Source of the DNA: Fratercula arctica
Lineage: Eukaryota; Chordata; Aves; Charadriiformes; Alcidae
Direction of reading: 5' to 3'
DNA length: 64,000 bases
NCBI GenBank assembly: GCA_947846985.1
Contig: CANTUZ010000014.1
Coordinates: 11,267,837 to 11,331,836 of the forward strand
Shown here: positions 41,655 through 51,700 of the stretch, piece after piece
Layout: each line of letters starts with the position of its first letter
Numbering within the stretch: the first letter of the stretch is position 1
The notes under the pieces: generated by a model
Told to the model about the DNA's origin: nothing
Seen by the model: only the letters and a program-made list of their open reading frames with translations
Databases searched by the model: none
Program-made: the position numbers and the translations under genes

Positions 41655-42830
41655 GTTGGGTCACTGTCTCCTGGTGGCCACCAGAAGAACATGGAGGGGG
41701 GTCACCATCTCCTGGTGGCCTCAGCATCTCCTGGTGGCCCCCAGAAGGAGCTGGGGATCGGTCACCACCTCGTGGTGGCCACCAGAAGGACATGGAGTTG
41801 GGTCACTGTCTCCTGGTGGCCACCACAAGAACATGGAGAGGGTCACCATCTCCTGGTGGCCTCAGCATCTCCTGGTGGCCCCCAGAAGGAGCTGGGGATC
41901 GGTCACCACCACCTCGTGGTGGCCACCAGAAGGACATGGAGTTGGGTCACTGTCTCCTGGTGGCCACCACAAGAACATGGAGAGGGTCACCATCTCCTGG
42001 TGGCCTCAGCATCTCCTGGTGGCCCCCAGAAGGAGCTGGGGATCGGTCACCACCTCGTGGTGGCCACCAGAAGGACATGGAGTTGGGTCACTGTCTCCTG
42101 GTGGCCACCAGAAGAACATGGAGGGGGGTCACCATCTCCTGGTGGCCTCAGCATCTCCTGGTGGCCCCCAGAAGGAGCTGGGGATCGGTCACCACCTCGT
42201 GGTGGCCACCAGAAGGACATGGAGTTGGGTCACTGTCTCCTGGTGGCCACCACAAGAACATGGAGGGGGGTCACCATCTCCTGGTGGCCTCAGCATCTTC
42301 CTGGTGGCCCCCAGAAGGAGCTGGGGATCGGTCACCACCTCGTGGTGGCCACCAGAAGGACATGGAGTTGGGTCACTGTCTCCTGGTGGCCACCACAAGA
42401 ACATGGAGAGGGTCACCATCTCCTGGTGGCCTCAGCATCTCCTGGTGGCCCCCAGAAGGAGCTGGGGATCGGTCACCACCTCGTGGTGGCCACCAGAAGG
42501 ACATGGAGTTGGGTCACTGTCTCCTGGTGGCCACCAGAAGAACATGGAGGGGGGTCACCATCTCCTGGTGGCCTCAGCATCTTCCTGGTGGCCCCCAGAA
42601 GGAGCTGGGGATCGGTCACCACCTCGTGGTGGCCACCAGAAGGACATGGAGTTGGGTCACTGTCTCCTGGTGGCCACCAGAAGAACATGGAGGGGGGTCA
42701 CCATCTCCTGGTGGCCTCAGCATCTTCCTGGTGGCCCCCAGAAGGAGCTGGGGATCGGTCACCACCTCGTGGTGGCCACCAGAAGGACATGGAGTTGGGT
42801 CACTGTCTCCTGGTGGCCACCAGAAGAAAA
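41655..42830. repeat. 142-bp tandem repeat with CTGGTGGCCACCAG palindrome
   Basis: About eight head-to-tail copies. The marker CTGGGGATCG occurs at 41751, 41892, 42036, 42178, 42321, 42462, 42605 and 42748, so units are 141-144 bp. Inside each unit are four related sub-units of about 35 bp, each with CTCCTGGTGGCC or TCGTGGTGGCC followed by CACCAGAAG or a variant. The word CTGGTGGCCACCAG is a perfect 14-bp palindrome. All three plus frames and some minus frames stay open across it; these are repeat artefacts. Confidence 0.95.
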
Positions 42831-43233
42831 CAGAGGTGGCCCACCATCTCCTGGTGGCTCCCACAAAAACATGGTGGCACGTCACCATCTTGTGGTGGCC
42901 TCAGCATCTCCTGGTGGCCACCAGAAGGACACAGACGTGGCCCACCCCCTCCTGCTGGCCACCAAGGGGGTTCCCAAGCCCTTGGCGACCTTCCCATTGC
43001 CCGCACAGCCTTGGGGCCAGCTGGGGAGGACCACAGTTGCCCACAGGCACCTTCCTATAGCCGAAACTGGGGGGGAAATGGCCATTTTGGAGGCGGGGTG
43101 GGGCTACGGGGTTGAAACCAGGTGGGCCCCCAACTTGGGGGTCAGCAGGTGGCCTGGGGAGGGGTGGGGGGGCAACTTGTGGGGCAGAAGCGGTGGCCTT
43201 ACCTTCTCTTTTGGTGGCCTTTCTCTTGCCCAG
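42831..43233. other. Unassigned sequence between the 142-bp repeat and the TM exon
   Basis: The first 130 bp are decayed copies of the 142-bp repeat (CTGGTGGCC words to about 42960). The rest is unique GC-rich sequence. I see no recognisable exon, though a plus-strand gene supplying the exon at 43234 would have to cross it. Confidence 0.6.
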
Positions 43234-43335
43234 TTGGCTTCCAGTTGGTCCCGGTGGTGGCCGGGTGCACAGCTGGCAGTGCCGCAGGGCTCCTGGGGCT
43301 CCTACTGGCCATGGGGCCACGGCGCCGGTGCCGAG
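43234..43335 (+). CDS. Candidate exon encoding a transmembrane segment, gene unknown
   Basis: A 102-bp stretch is bounded by a strong acceptor (pyrimidine tract ending TTCTCTTGCCCAG) and a strong donor (CGAG followed by GTGAGC). Read with two leading bases it gives 33 codons: GFQLVPV, a small/hydrophobic run of about 22 residues (VPVVAGCTAGSAAGLLGLLL), then the basic stop-transfer cluster GPRRRCR. This is the usual layout of a type I membrane protein's membrane exon. I do not recognise the family, and no extracellular-domain exon is visible upstream, where the repeat and the gap lie. The other two frames are also open, so a chance open stretch between splice-like sites remains possible. Confidence 0.4.
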
Positions 43336-43438
43336 GTGAGCCGTGGGGTGGGGACGGGAGCCACGGCGCCGTGGGGCGGAGGAGAGGACAACCCGGCTGC
43401 TGGCTCCGTGGCAACCCCCGCGGGCAAGTCCCCAAGGC

Positions 43439-43444
43439 AATAAA
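43439..43444 (+). terminator. Possible poly(A) signal AATAAA
   Basis: AATAAA lies 103 bp past the donor of the candidate transmembrane exon, just before a C-rich array. If that exon belongs to a real plus-strand gene, this could be its 3' end. Position is the only support. Confidence 0.3.
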
Positions 43445-43868
43445 GTGGCCCAACTTGCCCCTTAATTTGCCCATTTTCCCCCTCAACTTGCCCACTTTAC
43501 CCCCCACCTTGCCCACTTGGCCCTTAATTTACCCACTTTGACCAGCAAGTTGCCCACTTGCCCCTTAATTTGCCCATCTGCCCTCCAACTTGCCCACTCT
43601 CCCCCTCAACTTGCCTTCTTACCCCCCAACTTGCCCACTTTACCTTTAATTTACCCATTTTTCCCCCAGCTTGCCCACTTTCCCCTCAACTTCCCTACTT
43701 CCACCCCAGCTTGCCCATTTGCTCCCCAATTTGCCCACTTTGACCCCAACTCGCCCATTTGCCCCCCAACTTGCCCACTTTCCCCTTAATTTACCCATTT
43801 TCCCCCCAACTTGCCCACTTTGCCCCACAACTTGCCCATTTTCCCCCTCAACTCGCCCACGCTGCCCC
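43445..43868. repeat. C-rich minisatellite, unit about 20 bp (AACTTGCCCACTT)
   Basis: Roughly 20 degenerate copies of a 19-21 bp unit alternating AACTTGCCCACTT and TTAATTTACCCATTTTCCCC. It separates the AATAAA from the CpG-island promoter. No coding potential: short frames of proline/leucine repeats only. Confidence 0.9.
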
Positions 43869-43870
43869 AC

Positions 43871-44283
43871 AAAATGGCGGCCGCTCCCTTAAAATGGCGC
43901 CGCCGCGCCCCCCGACTCCCGCACGCGCCCGACGCGCTGCGCACGCGCGTGACGCAACACCCACCCCCCCCCCCCCCCACCCCCCCGAGGGGCGGGGCCG
44001 GGGAGCGGCGCGGAGGGGTTTGCGCAATGAGTCCCTGTCAGGCGGCGGAGGGATCCGCGCCTGCGCGCTGAGTCCCTTTCAAGAGGCGGAGGGAGCCGCG
44101 CCTGCGCAGTGCGGCCGCAGTCGCCGCCGGGAGCGGAGGGAACTGCGTCGGCGCCGCCGCTTTATTCGGTTTTGGCGGGGGGGGGGGGGATTAAAAGTCG
44201 CTTCTGCTGCCGGTAACGGGGTCTCCGTGCGGGGTCGGAGGTGGCTCCGGCGGCGGCGCGGGTCGGAGGTTGCAGCTTGAGGC
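43871..44283. promoter_or_regulatory. CpG-island promoter
   Basis: A 400-bp CpG-dense block with classical housekeeping promoter words: two YY1-type AAAATGGCG sites (43871 and 43891, plus orientation), an NRF1-like TGCGCACGCGCG (about 43938), GC box GGGGCGGGGCC (about 43990), a perfect C/EBP-type palindrome TTGCGCAA (44020-44027), and two CGCCTGCGC words. There is no TATA box. The YY1 orientation would favour plus-strand transcription, which would run antisense to the 3' end of NDRG2; bidirectional use is possible. I cannot identify the gene served: no clear first coding exon follows on either strand. Confidence 0.7.
44028..44109. repeat. 41-bp duplication inside the promoter
   Basis: TGAGTCCCTGTCAGGCGGCG (44028) and TGAGTCCCTTTCAAGAGGCG (44069) begin two 41-bp direct copies, each ending in CGCGCCTGCGC, an NRF1-like half. 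The duplication doubles a whole promoter module. Confidence 0.75.
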
Positions 44284-45600
44284 GGGGGGGGGGGGGGGGG
44301 GGGGGGGCGGAGGCGATCCCTGAGGGGTCTTAGGGGGGTCCTGGGGGGGGGGTTCTCAGGAGGGTATTGGGGATCCTAGAGGGTACCAGAGGCTCCTGGG
44401 AGGGGGTCTCAGGGGTTACTGGGGTCCCACAGGGTTTTGGGCGGTCCTGGGCGGGTCTCTGGGGCGTCCTGAGGGATGTCGGGAGGAATTGGGGGGGGTC
44501 TCAGGGGGGTCTTGGGGTCCCAGAGGGGCTTGGGGGGCTCCTGAGGGGGGGTGTCTCAGGGCGGTATTGGGGATCTCAGAGGGTCGCAGAGGCTCCTGGG
44601 TGGGTCTCGGGGGTACTGGGGGGTCCAGGGGGGTGTCAGGAGGAATTTAGGGAGTCCCAAGGGGTCCAGGGGAGGACTCAGGGGATCCTGGTGGGGTCTG
44701 AGGAGGAATTGGGGGGTCCCAGGGGCTCGGGTGGGGGGGGGCTCTCCGTGGGGTGGGGGGGGGATCCTGAGGGGTGTCAGGGGGAATTGGGGGATCCTTG
44801 GGGGGGGGTCTCAGGGGAGTCCTGGGTGTCTGAGGAGGAACGGGGGGATCCTGGGGAGGTATTGGGGGATCCAGGAGGAACTGGGGGGGCTCAGAGGGTC
44901 CAGGGGGTGTGTTAGGTGGACATTGGGGGGCTGGGAGGGGACACTGGGAGATATTGGGGGGGGTCCCAGAGGGTATGGGGGGGGCTTGAAGGGGTTGTCG
45001 AGGCAGATTTTGTGGGGTCCTGGGGTGCTCTAGGGGGGGGCATAGGGCTATAGGGGGATCGGGGGGGGGGACTGAGGGGATTCTGGGGGGTCCCAGGTGG
45101 ACGTTGGGGGTCCTGTGGGTGATTGGGGGGGTCCCAAGGTATTTCGGGGGGGGTCCCAAGTGAGGGGAGGGGGTGCGGAGGGGGCATTAGGGGGTGCCAG
45201 GAGGTTTGGGGGGTATTTTGGGGGGAGGTCTCGGGGGTTTGGGGCATCACGGGGAGTCCTGGGTGTAGTTCTGGGGTGTCTTGGGTGGACTTTGTGGGTC
45301 CCTGGGGGATTCGGGGGGGGGGGGGGGGGGGTGGGGGGGGGTCCTGGGTGGATTTGGGGGTTTTTTTGGGGCATCCCAAGGGGTTTGGGGGAGTCCTGGG
45401 TAGATTTGGGGGGGGGGGGGGGGGGTGTCCCAGGGGGGTTTGGTGGGATTCTGGGGGGTCTTGGGGTGGATTTTGGGGCAACCCGGGGTTTTTTGGGGGG
45501 GTGGGGATGGATTTGGGGGGGACCTGGGGGATTTGGGGGGCCCTTGGAGTAGTTTTGGGGCTTCCTGGGTGTGTTTTTTGGGGGTTCCTGTCGGGGGCCC
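44284..45600. repeat. G-rich degenerate minisatellite 3' of NDRG2
   Basis: The plus strand is a long run of GGGGGTCCTGGGGG, GGGGTCTCAGGGG and GGGATTTGGGG words of loose 25-35 bp period, with G runs up to about 20. On NDRG2's strand it is C-rich and may include its 3' untranslated region. I looked for the family's conserved C-terminal MEVSC codons here on the minus strand and did not find them. Open frames here (Gly/Trp-rich or Pro-rich) are compositional. Confidence 0.85.
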
Positions 45601-45634
45601 CCCCCCCCCCAAAAAAAAGAAAGTGGGGTGGGGT

Positions 45635-45771
45635 CTATGGGGCGGGGGTGCCCCCCCCCAGGCTGCCCCGGGAGAGGGTGCGGCTGCGGCCCCGCTCGCC
45701 CTCCCCCGAGGCGGAGCTGGAGAGGGAAGCGGTGCGGGAGCGGGACAGGCGTGTCATGGCCGCCGCCGCCA
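45635..45771 (-). CDS. NDRG2: NDRG2 exon e12, C-terminal tail
   Basis: TG completes Met with e11, then AAAA and [20 protein letters not shown], followed by [20 protein letters not shown] and a TAG stop at 45635-45637. Mammalian NDRG2 has [17 protein letters not shown]...RSRTLSQSSESG. Both basophilic kinase sites (RSRTAS, RSRTLS; SGK1/Akt-type in the family) are kept. The end lacks the family's MEVSC terminus. A 9-C run (45651-45659) just before the stop could also hide a frame error, so the last eight residues are uncertain. Confidence 0.88.
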
Positions 45772-48700
45772 CTGCCGGGAGGGCGTGGGGTCAGGGACAC
45801 GCCCCCTGCCCCGCAAGCCCCGCCCCCTTTTAAGCCCCACCCCTCCCAGCAGCCCCCCCCCCAATGGGGTTAATGCATGGGAAACCCCCCAGGCCACGCC
45901 CACACGCTTTAGGTCACGCCCCCTCCCTTAAGCCCCGCCCCCAGTGTGGTTAATGCAAGGGAACAGCCCCCGAAGCCACGCCCCCTTCCCGTAAAGCCCC
46001 GCCCACAACCCCTAGGCCACGCCCCCAAGCCGTAAGGCAGGTGCCCCCCCCCCCCGGAGCCCCCAATGGGGTTAGTGCAGAGCCACAGGACACGCCCCCT
46101 TTATTAGACCACGCCCCCTTACAGTGAGCCACGCCCCCAAAGCAGCACCCAATGGGGTTAGTGCAGGGGAGGAGCCCCCCTTAGGCCACGCCCCCTCTCA
46201 GACCACGCCCCCCCCCAGCGCCCCTGGGCGGGGTTAGTGTGGGGTCACAGGCCACGCCCCGTGCACCCTGTGACATCACGCGTGACCTCACAAAGGGGCG
46301 GTGCCATCACACGGGGGGGGGGGGGGGGGGGAGGTGATGGGAGGGGTGGGGGGTGTGGCCTCACGCGTGACATCACCGCTGACGTCATTGCTGACATCAC
46401 GCCCTACCTGGCCCCACGCTGCGCTTGCGGTCCAGGACGTGGGGGACTGGGGGGGGGTAATTAACCCCCCGGAGCAATTAATTACTCCCCCCCCCGGGTC
46501 ATTAATTACCCCCGGGGCCATTAATTACCCCCCCACGGTCATTAATTACCCCCCAGGGCCATTAATTAACCCCGGGGGGGGGCTAATTACCCCCCCCCCA
46601 AGCCAGATTTACCCCTCAGGAAAGACAATTAATGACCCCAGGAGGAGTTAATTAACCCCCCCATTGCACTAATTAACCCAGGAGTAATTAATTACTCTCC
46701 CCAAGAGTCTTAATTACCCTGCAGGGCAACTAATTGCCCCCCCCCCCCGGGTGGGATTTCCCCCCCTAAAGTGCTAATTTCTCGGGGGGGGGGGGGGCAA
46801 TTAATGGGGGGGGGGGGGTGTGTTAATTCCCCCCGGGGGGCTGTTAATGCGCTCATGAATATTAATGAGCTCATGAATATTAATGAGCGCCGCCTGTACT
46901 CACTGTAGCCCATGCCCTGCACGAAGTACTTGAAGGCCTCTGTCAGCTTGGCGGGCTGGGGGGGGGGGGGGCGGGGGCAAGGCCACGCCCACTTGGCCAC
47001 GCCCCCTTTAAGCCACGCCCCCAAGCCCCTTATATGGGGTTAGTGGCCCCTTTAAGCCACGCCCACTCCCCTGAGGGGCCCCCCCCCCACCCATATAAGG
47101 TTAGTGCTCACCGGCCACGCCCCTCCCCCGGGGACCTTCCCGAGGCCACGCCCCCCTCCCCTTTAGACCACGCCCCCAAAGCCACCCCCCCTTATATGGG
47201 GTTAGTGCCCCCCAGGCCACGCCCCCTCCCCCAAACCGACCCTCTGAAGCCACGCCCCCACCTTAAATGGGGTTAAAGCCCCGAGGCCACGCCCCCTCCC
47301 CTTAAGCCACGCCCCTGCCTTAAATGGGGTTAAAGCCCCCGAGGCCACGCCCCCTCCCCTTAAGCCACGCCCCTGCCTTATAATGGGGTTAAAGCCCCCC
47401 CGAGGCCACGCCCCCTCCCCTCTAAGCCACGCCCCCCCACTCCAAACCAACCCCCTTATATGGGGTTAGTGGCCCCTTTAAGCCCCGCCCCCTCCCTTAG
47501 GCCACGCCCCCTCCCTTTCAAGCCCCGCCCCTATAGCCATCCATAGGGGGCTGGTCCCCGGCCACGCCCCCTCCCTTAGGCCACGCCCCCTCCCCTTAAG
47601 CCACGCCCCTGCCTTAAATGGGGTTAAAGCCCCCGAGGCCACGCCCCCTCCCCTTAAGCCACGCCCCTGCCTTAAATGGGGTTAAAGCCCCCTGAGGCCA
47701 CGCCCCCTCCCCTCTAAGCCACGCCCCCCCAATCCAAACCAACCCCCTTATATGGGGTTAGTGGCCCCTTCAGGCCACGCCCCCTCCCCTCTAGGCCACG
47801 CCCCCCGTTGCCTTCAATGGGCCCCTGTGCACCCCCCCCCCCCCATGACCTTTGACCCCTCACCTGGCTGAGCTGGGGCTGCCCCCCTCCGTCTGCCATC
47901 TGGTGGGGTCAAAGGTCAAGGTGGGGTCATGGGGCGGGGGGGGTCAAAGGTCATGGGGGCGGGGGGGGGGTCAAAGGTCACCTTGAGGAAGGAGGTCTGG
48001 GTGGGGTCCAGCTTGGCGTTGCACTCCACCTTGGGGGGGGGGGGGGGTCATGTGACATCACAGCCGGGTCACGTGATGCCGCGGGGGTCACGTGATGCCG
48101 TGAGGTCACGGGGCGGGGCCGGGCGAGGTCACGGGGCGGGGCCGGGTGACATCACTCACCGCGGCGTCCTCGTGGGGGGAGCCGTCGCCCACCACCAGCA
48201 GCACCGGGCAGCTGGGGGGGGGGGCAAAGGTCATTTCCGGGGGGCAAAGGTCATTTCCGGGGTGAGGGGCAAAGGTCACGGGGGCAGAGGTCACTCACCG
48301 CAGGCTGCCGGCCCCGCTGCGCTCCAGGCCCAGGTCTCCGCGGCTGAACCAGTACGGACCAGTGACACCAGTAACGGCGCCGCGCCCCCCCCAGTTACCT
48401 CCCAGTGACCCCAGACCCTCTCCCAGTCCATCCCAGTAACCTCCCAGTGCCGCCCAGTCCATCCCAGTTACCTCCCAGTGCCGCCCAGTCCATCCCAGTT
48501 ACCTCCCAGTGACCCCAGACCCTCTCCCAGTCCATCCCAGTCCGTCCCAGTTACCTCCCAGTGCCGCCCAGTGACCCCGACCCCTCTCCCAGTCCATCCC
48601 AGTAACCTCCCAGTGCCACCCAGTGACCCTGATCCCTCTCCCAGTCCATCCCAGTTACCTCCCAGTGACCCCGACCCCTCTCCCAGTCCATCCCAGTCCA

Positions 48701-51700
48701 TCCCAGTGACCGCGACCCCTCTCCCAGTCCATCCCAGTAACCTCCCAGTGCCTCCCAGTGACCCCGACCCCTCTCCCAGTCCATCCCAGTTGCCTCCCAG
48801 TGACCCCAAACCCTCTCCCAGTCCATCCCAGTCCATCCCAGTTACCTCCCAGTGACCGCGACCCCTCTCCCAGTCCATCCCAGTAACCTCCCAGTGCCTC
48901 CTAGTGACCCCGACCCCTCTCCCAGTCCATCCCAGTTACCTCCCACTGACCCTGACCCCTCTCCCAGTCCATCCCAGTAACCTCCCAGTGCCGCCCAGTG
49001 ACCCTGAACCCTCTCCCAGTCCATCCCAGTCCATCCCAGTGACCGCGACCCCTCTCCCAGTCCATCCCAGTAACCTCCCAGTGCCTCCCAGTGACCCCGA
49101 CCCCTCTCCAAGTCCATCCCAGTTGCCTCCCAGTGACCCCAAACCCTCTCCCAGTCCATCCCAGTTCATCCCAGTGACCCCGACCCCTCTCCCAGTCCAT
49201 CCCAGTAACCTCCCAGTGCCGCCCAGTGACCCCAAACCACCTCCCAGTCCATCCCAGTGCCTCCCAGTTCTGTCCCAGTGACTCCTAGTCACCCCGAACC
49301 CTTTCCCAGTGCCACCCAGTAACATCCCAGTGCTGCCCAGTCCATCCCAGTAGCCCCCCAGTGCTGCCCAGTAACCCCAAACCCTCTCTCAGTTCATCCC
49401 AGTAACACCCCAGTCCCCCCCCAGTGCCTCCCAGTGCCCCATAGCCCCCTCCCAGTGCCTCCCAGCATATCCCAGTCCCTCCCAGTGACCCCCCCAGTGA
49501 CCCCAAACCCCTTCCCAGTGCCTCCCAGTGACCCAAAACTCCATCCCAGTACCACCCAGTGCCACCCAGTACCTCCCAGTAACCCCAAGCCCCTTCCCAA
49601 TTCATCCCAGTAACATCCCAGTGCCTCCCAGTAACCACCCATTGTTGCCCAGTAACATCCCAGTCCTGCCCAGTAACCCCAAACCCTCTCCCAGTTCATC
49701 CCAGTTCATCCCAGTAACATCCCAGTCCCCTCCCAGTGACTCCCAGTAACCCCAACCCCCTCCCAGTGACCCCCCAGTGCCACCCAGTCCATCCCAGTAG
49801 CATCCCAGTGCCTCCCAGTTACCTCCCAGTGCCTCCAACCCCCCCAGTGCCCCATAACCCCCTCCCAGTCCCTCCCAGTATATCCCAGTACCATCCCAGT
49901 CCCTCCCAGTCCCTTCCCAGTGCCACCCGGTCCATCCCAGTACCATCCCAGTCCCTCCCAGTCGCTTCCCAGTGCCACCCGGTCCATCCCAGTACCATCC
50001 CAGTCCTTCCCAGTATATCCCAGTACCATCCCAGTCCCTGCCAGTCTCCTCCCAGTGCCACCCAGTCCATCCCAGTGCCTCCCAGTTACCTCCAAACCCC
50101 CCCCAGTGCCCCATAACCCCCTCCCAGTCCCTCCCAGTATATCCTAGTACCATCCCAGCCCCTCCCAGTGCCCTCCCAGTGCCATCCCAGTCCCTCCCAG
50201 TATATCCCAGTACCATCCCAGTCCCTGCCAGTCCCCTCACAGTGCCACCCAGTCCATCCCAGTGCCTCCCAGTTACCTCCAAACCCCCCCCAGTGCCCAT
50301 AACTCCCTCCCAGTCCCTCCCAGTCCCCTCCCAGTGCCACCCAGTATATGCCAGTTCCCTCCCAGTCCCTCCCAGTATATCCCAGTACCATCCCAGCCCC
50401 TCCCAGTGCCCTCCCAGTGCCACCCAGTCCATCCCAGTGCCTCCCAGTTACCTCCCAGTGCCTCCAAACCCCCCCCCAGTGCCCCATAACCCCCTCCCAG
50501 TCCCGCCCAGTCCCCTCCCAGTGCCACCCAGTATATCCCAGTTCCCTCCCAGTCCCTCCCAGTATATCCCAGTACCATCCCAGCCCCTCCCAGTGCCCTC
50601 CCAGTGCCACCCAGTCCATCCCAGTGCCTCCCAGTTACCTCCAAACCCCCCCCAGTGCCCCATAACCCCCTCCCAGTGCCTCCCAGTCCCTCCCAGTCCC
50701 CTCCCAGTCCCCTCCCAGTCCCTCCCAGTACATCCCAGTATGCCCCAGTACCTGTTGTACATGCCCCACAGCAGGGGGGCGTTGGGGGTCGCCCCCAGCC
50801 GGGCCCGGCTGCGCTGCACGGGGGGGGGGGGCGGCCGACAGCTCCTCCTGTGGGGCAGCCCCACAAGTGACCCACAAGTGACCCCCCTAGACCCACAACT
50901 GACCCCCCCAGACCCACAACTGACCCCCCCCGGACCCACAAGTGACCCACAAGTGACCCCCCCAGACCCACAAGTGACCCATAACCCACCCCCAGGACCC
51001 ACAAGTGACACATAACTGACCCACAGACCCACAACTGACCCCCCCAGACCCACAAGTGACCCATAACTGACCCACAAGTGACCCATAACCCACCCCCAGG
51101 ACCCACAACTGACCCATAACTAACCCACAGACCCACAAGTGACCCATAACCCACCCCCCAACCCACAAGTGACCCACAAGTGACCTATAACCCACCCCCT
51201 GACCCATAACTGACCATCCCCAGACCCACGGCTGACCCACAAGTGACCCACAACTGACCCCCCCCCCCCCCCCCCAGACCCACAAGTGACCCACAACTGA
51301 CCCCTCCCCCCTCCCCCGGACCCACATCTGACCCATAACTGACCCCCCCCCAGACCCACAACTGACCCATAACCCACCCCCCGACCCACAGCTGACCCAC
51401 AAGTGACCCATAACCCACCCCCAGGACCCACAACTGACACCCCCACCCCCCCCGGTGCTGCCTGGGACCCACAAGTGGCCTCTGGGACCCACAAGTGACC
51501 CCCCCCCCCCCGGCCCCACAAGTGCCCCCGGCCCCACCTGGGTGAAGAGATGGGCCAAGATCATGTCAGTGGTGGAGGACGTCAGGCCCGAGAGCTGTGG
51601 GGCAGCAAGTGGGGCGCCATGGGACCCACAGCGACCCCCAGGGACCCACAGGGACCCATAGAGAGCCATGGGACCCACAGCGACCCCCAGGGACCCATAG

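Larger units (their letters stand above)
47846..48293. promoter_or_regulatory. DR1 nuclear-receptor sites, E-boxes and GC boxes among exons e7-e10
   Basis: Four exact GGGTCAAAGGTCA direct repeats with 1-bp spacing lie at 47846-47858 (minus), 47906-47918, 47941-47953 and 47968-47980. Three GGGCAAAGGTCA sites lie at 48222, 48242 and 48267, and a GGGCAGAGGTCA at 48282. Between them are two CACGTG E-boxes (48070-48075, 48089-48094), two GGGGCGGGGCC GC boxes in 23-bp direct repeats (48102 and 48125), and GTGACATCAC at 48052 and 48146. DR1 sites bind HNF4, PPAR/RXR and COUP-TF. The density suggests an intragenic enhancer or promoter. Confidence 0.5.

Noticed and set aside
41135..43443. Open frames of 474-641 codons over the 142-bp repeat
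   Set aside because: They include Ns or only repeat units, all three frames are open, and they show no domain.
44161..44166. Minus-strand AATAAA as the NDRG2 poly(A) signal
   Set aside because: It lies inside the CpG-island promoter about 1.5 kb past the stop with no supporting downstream element. It cannot be excluded, but is not supported.
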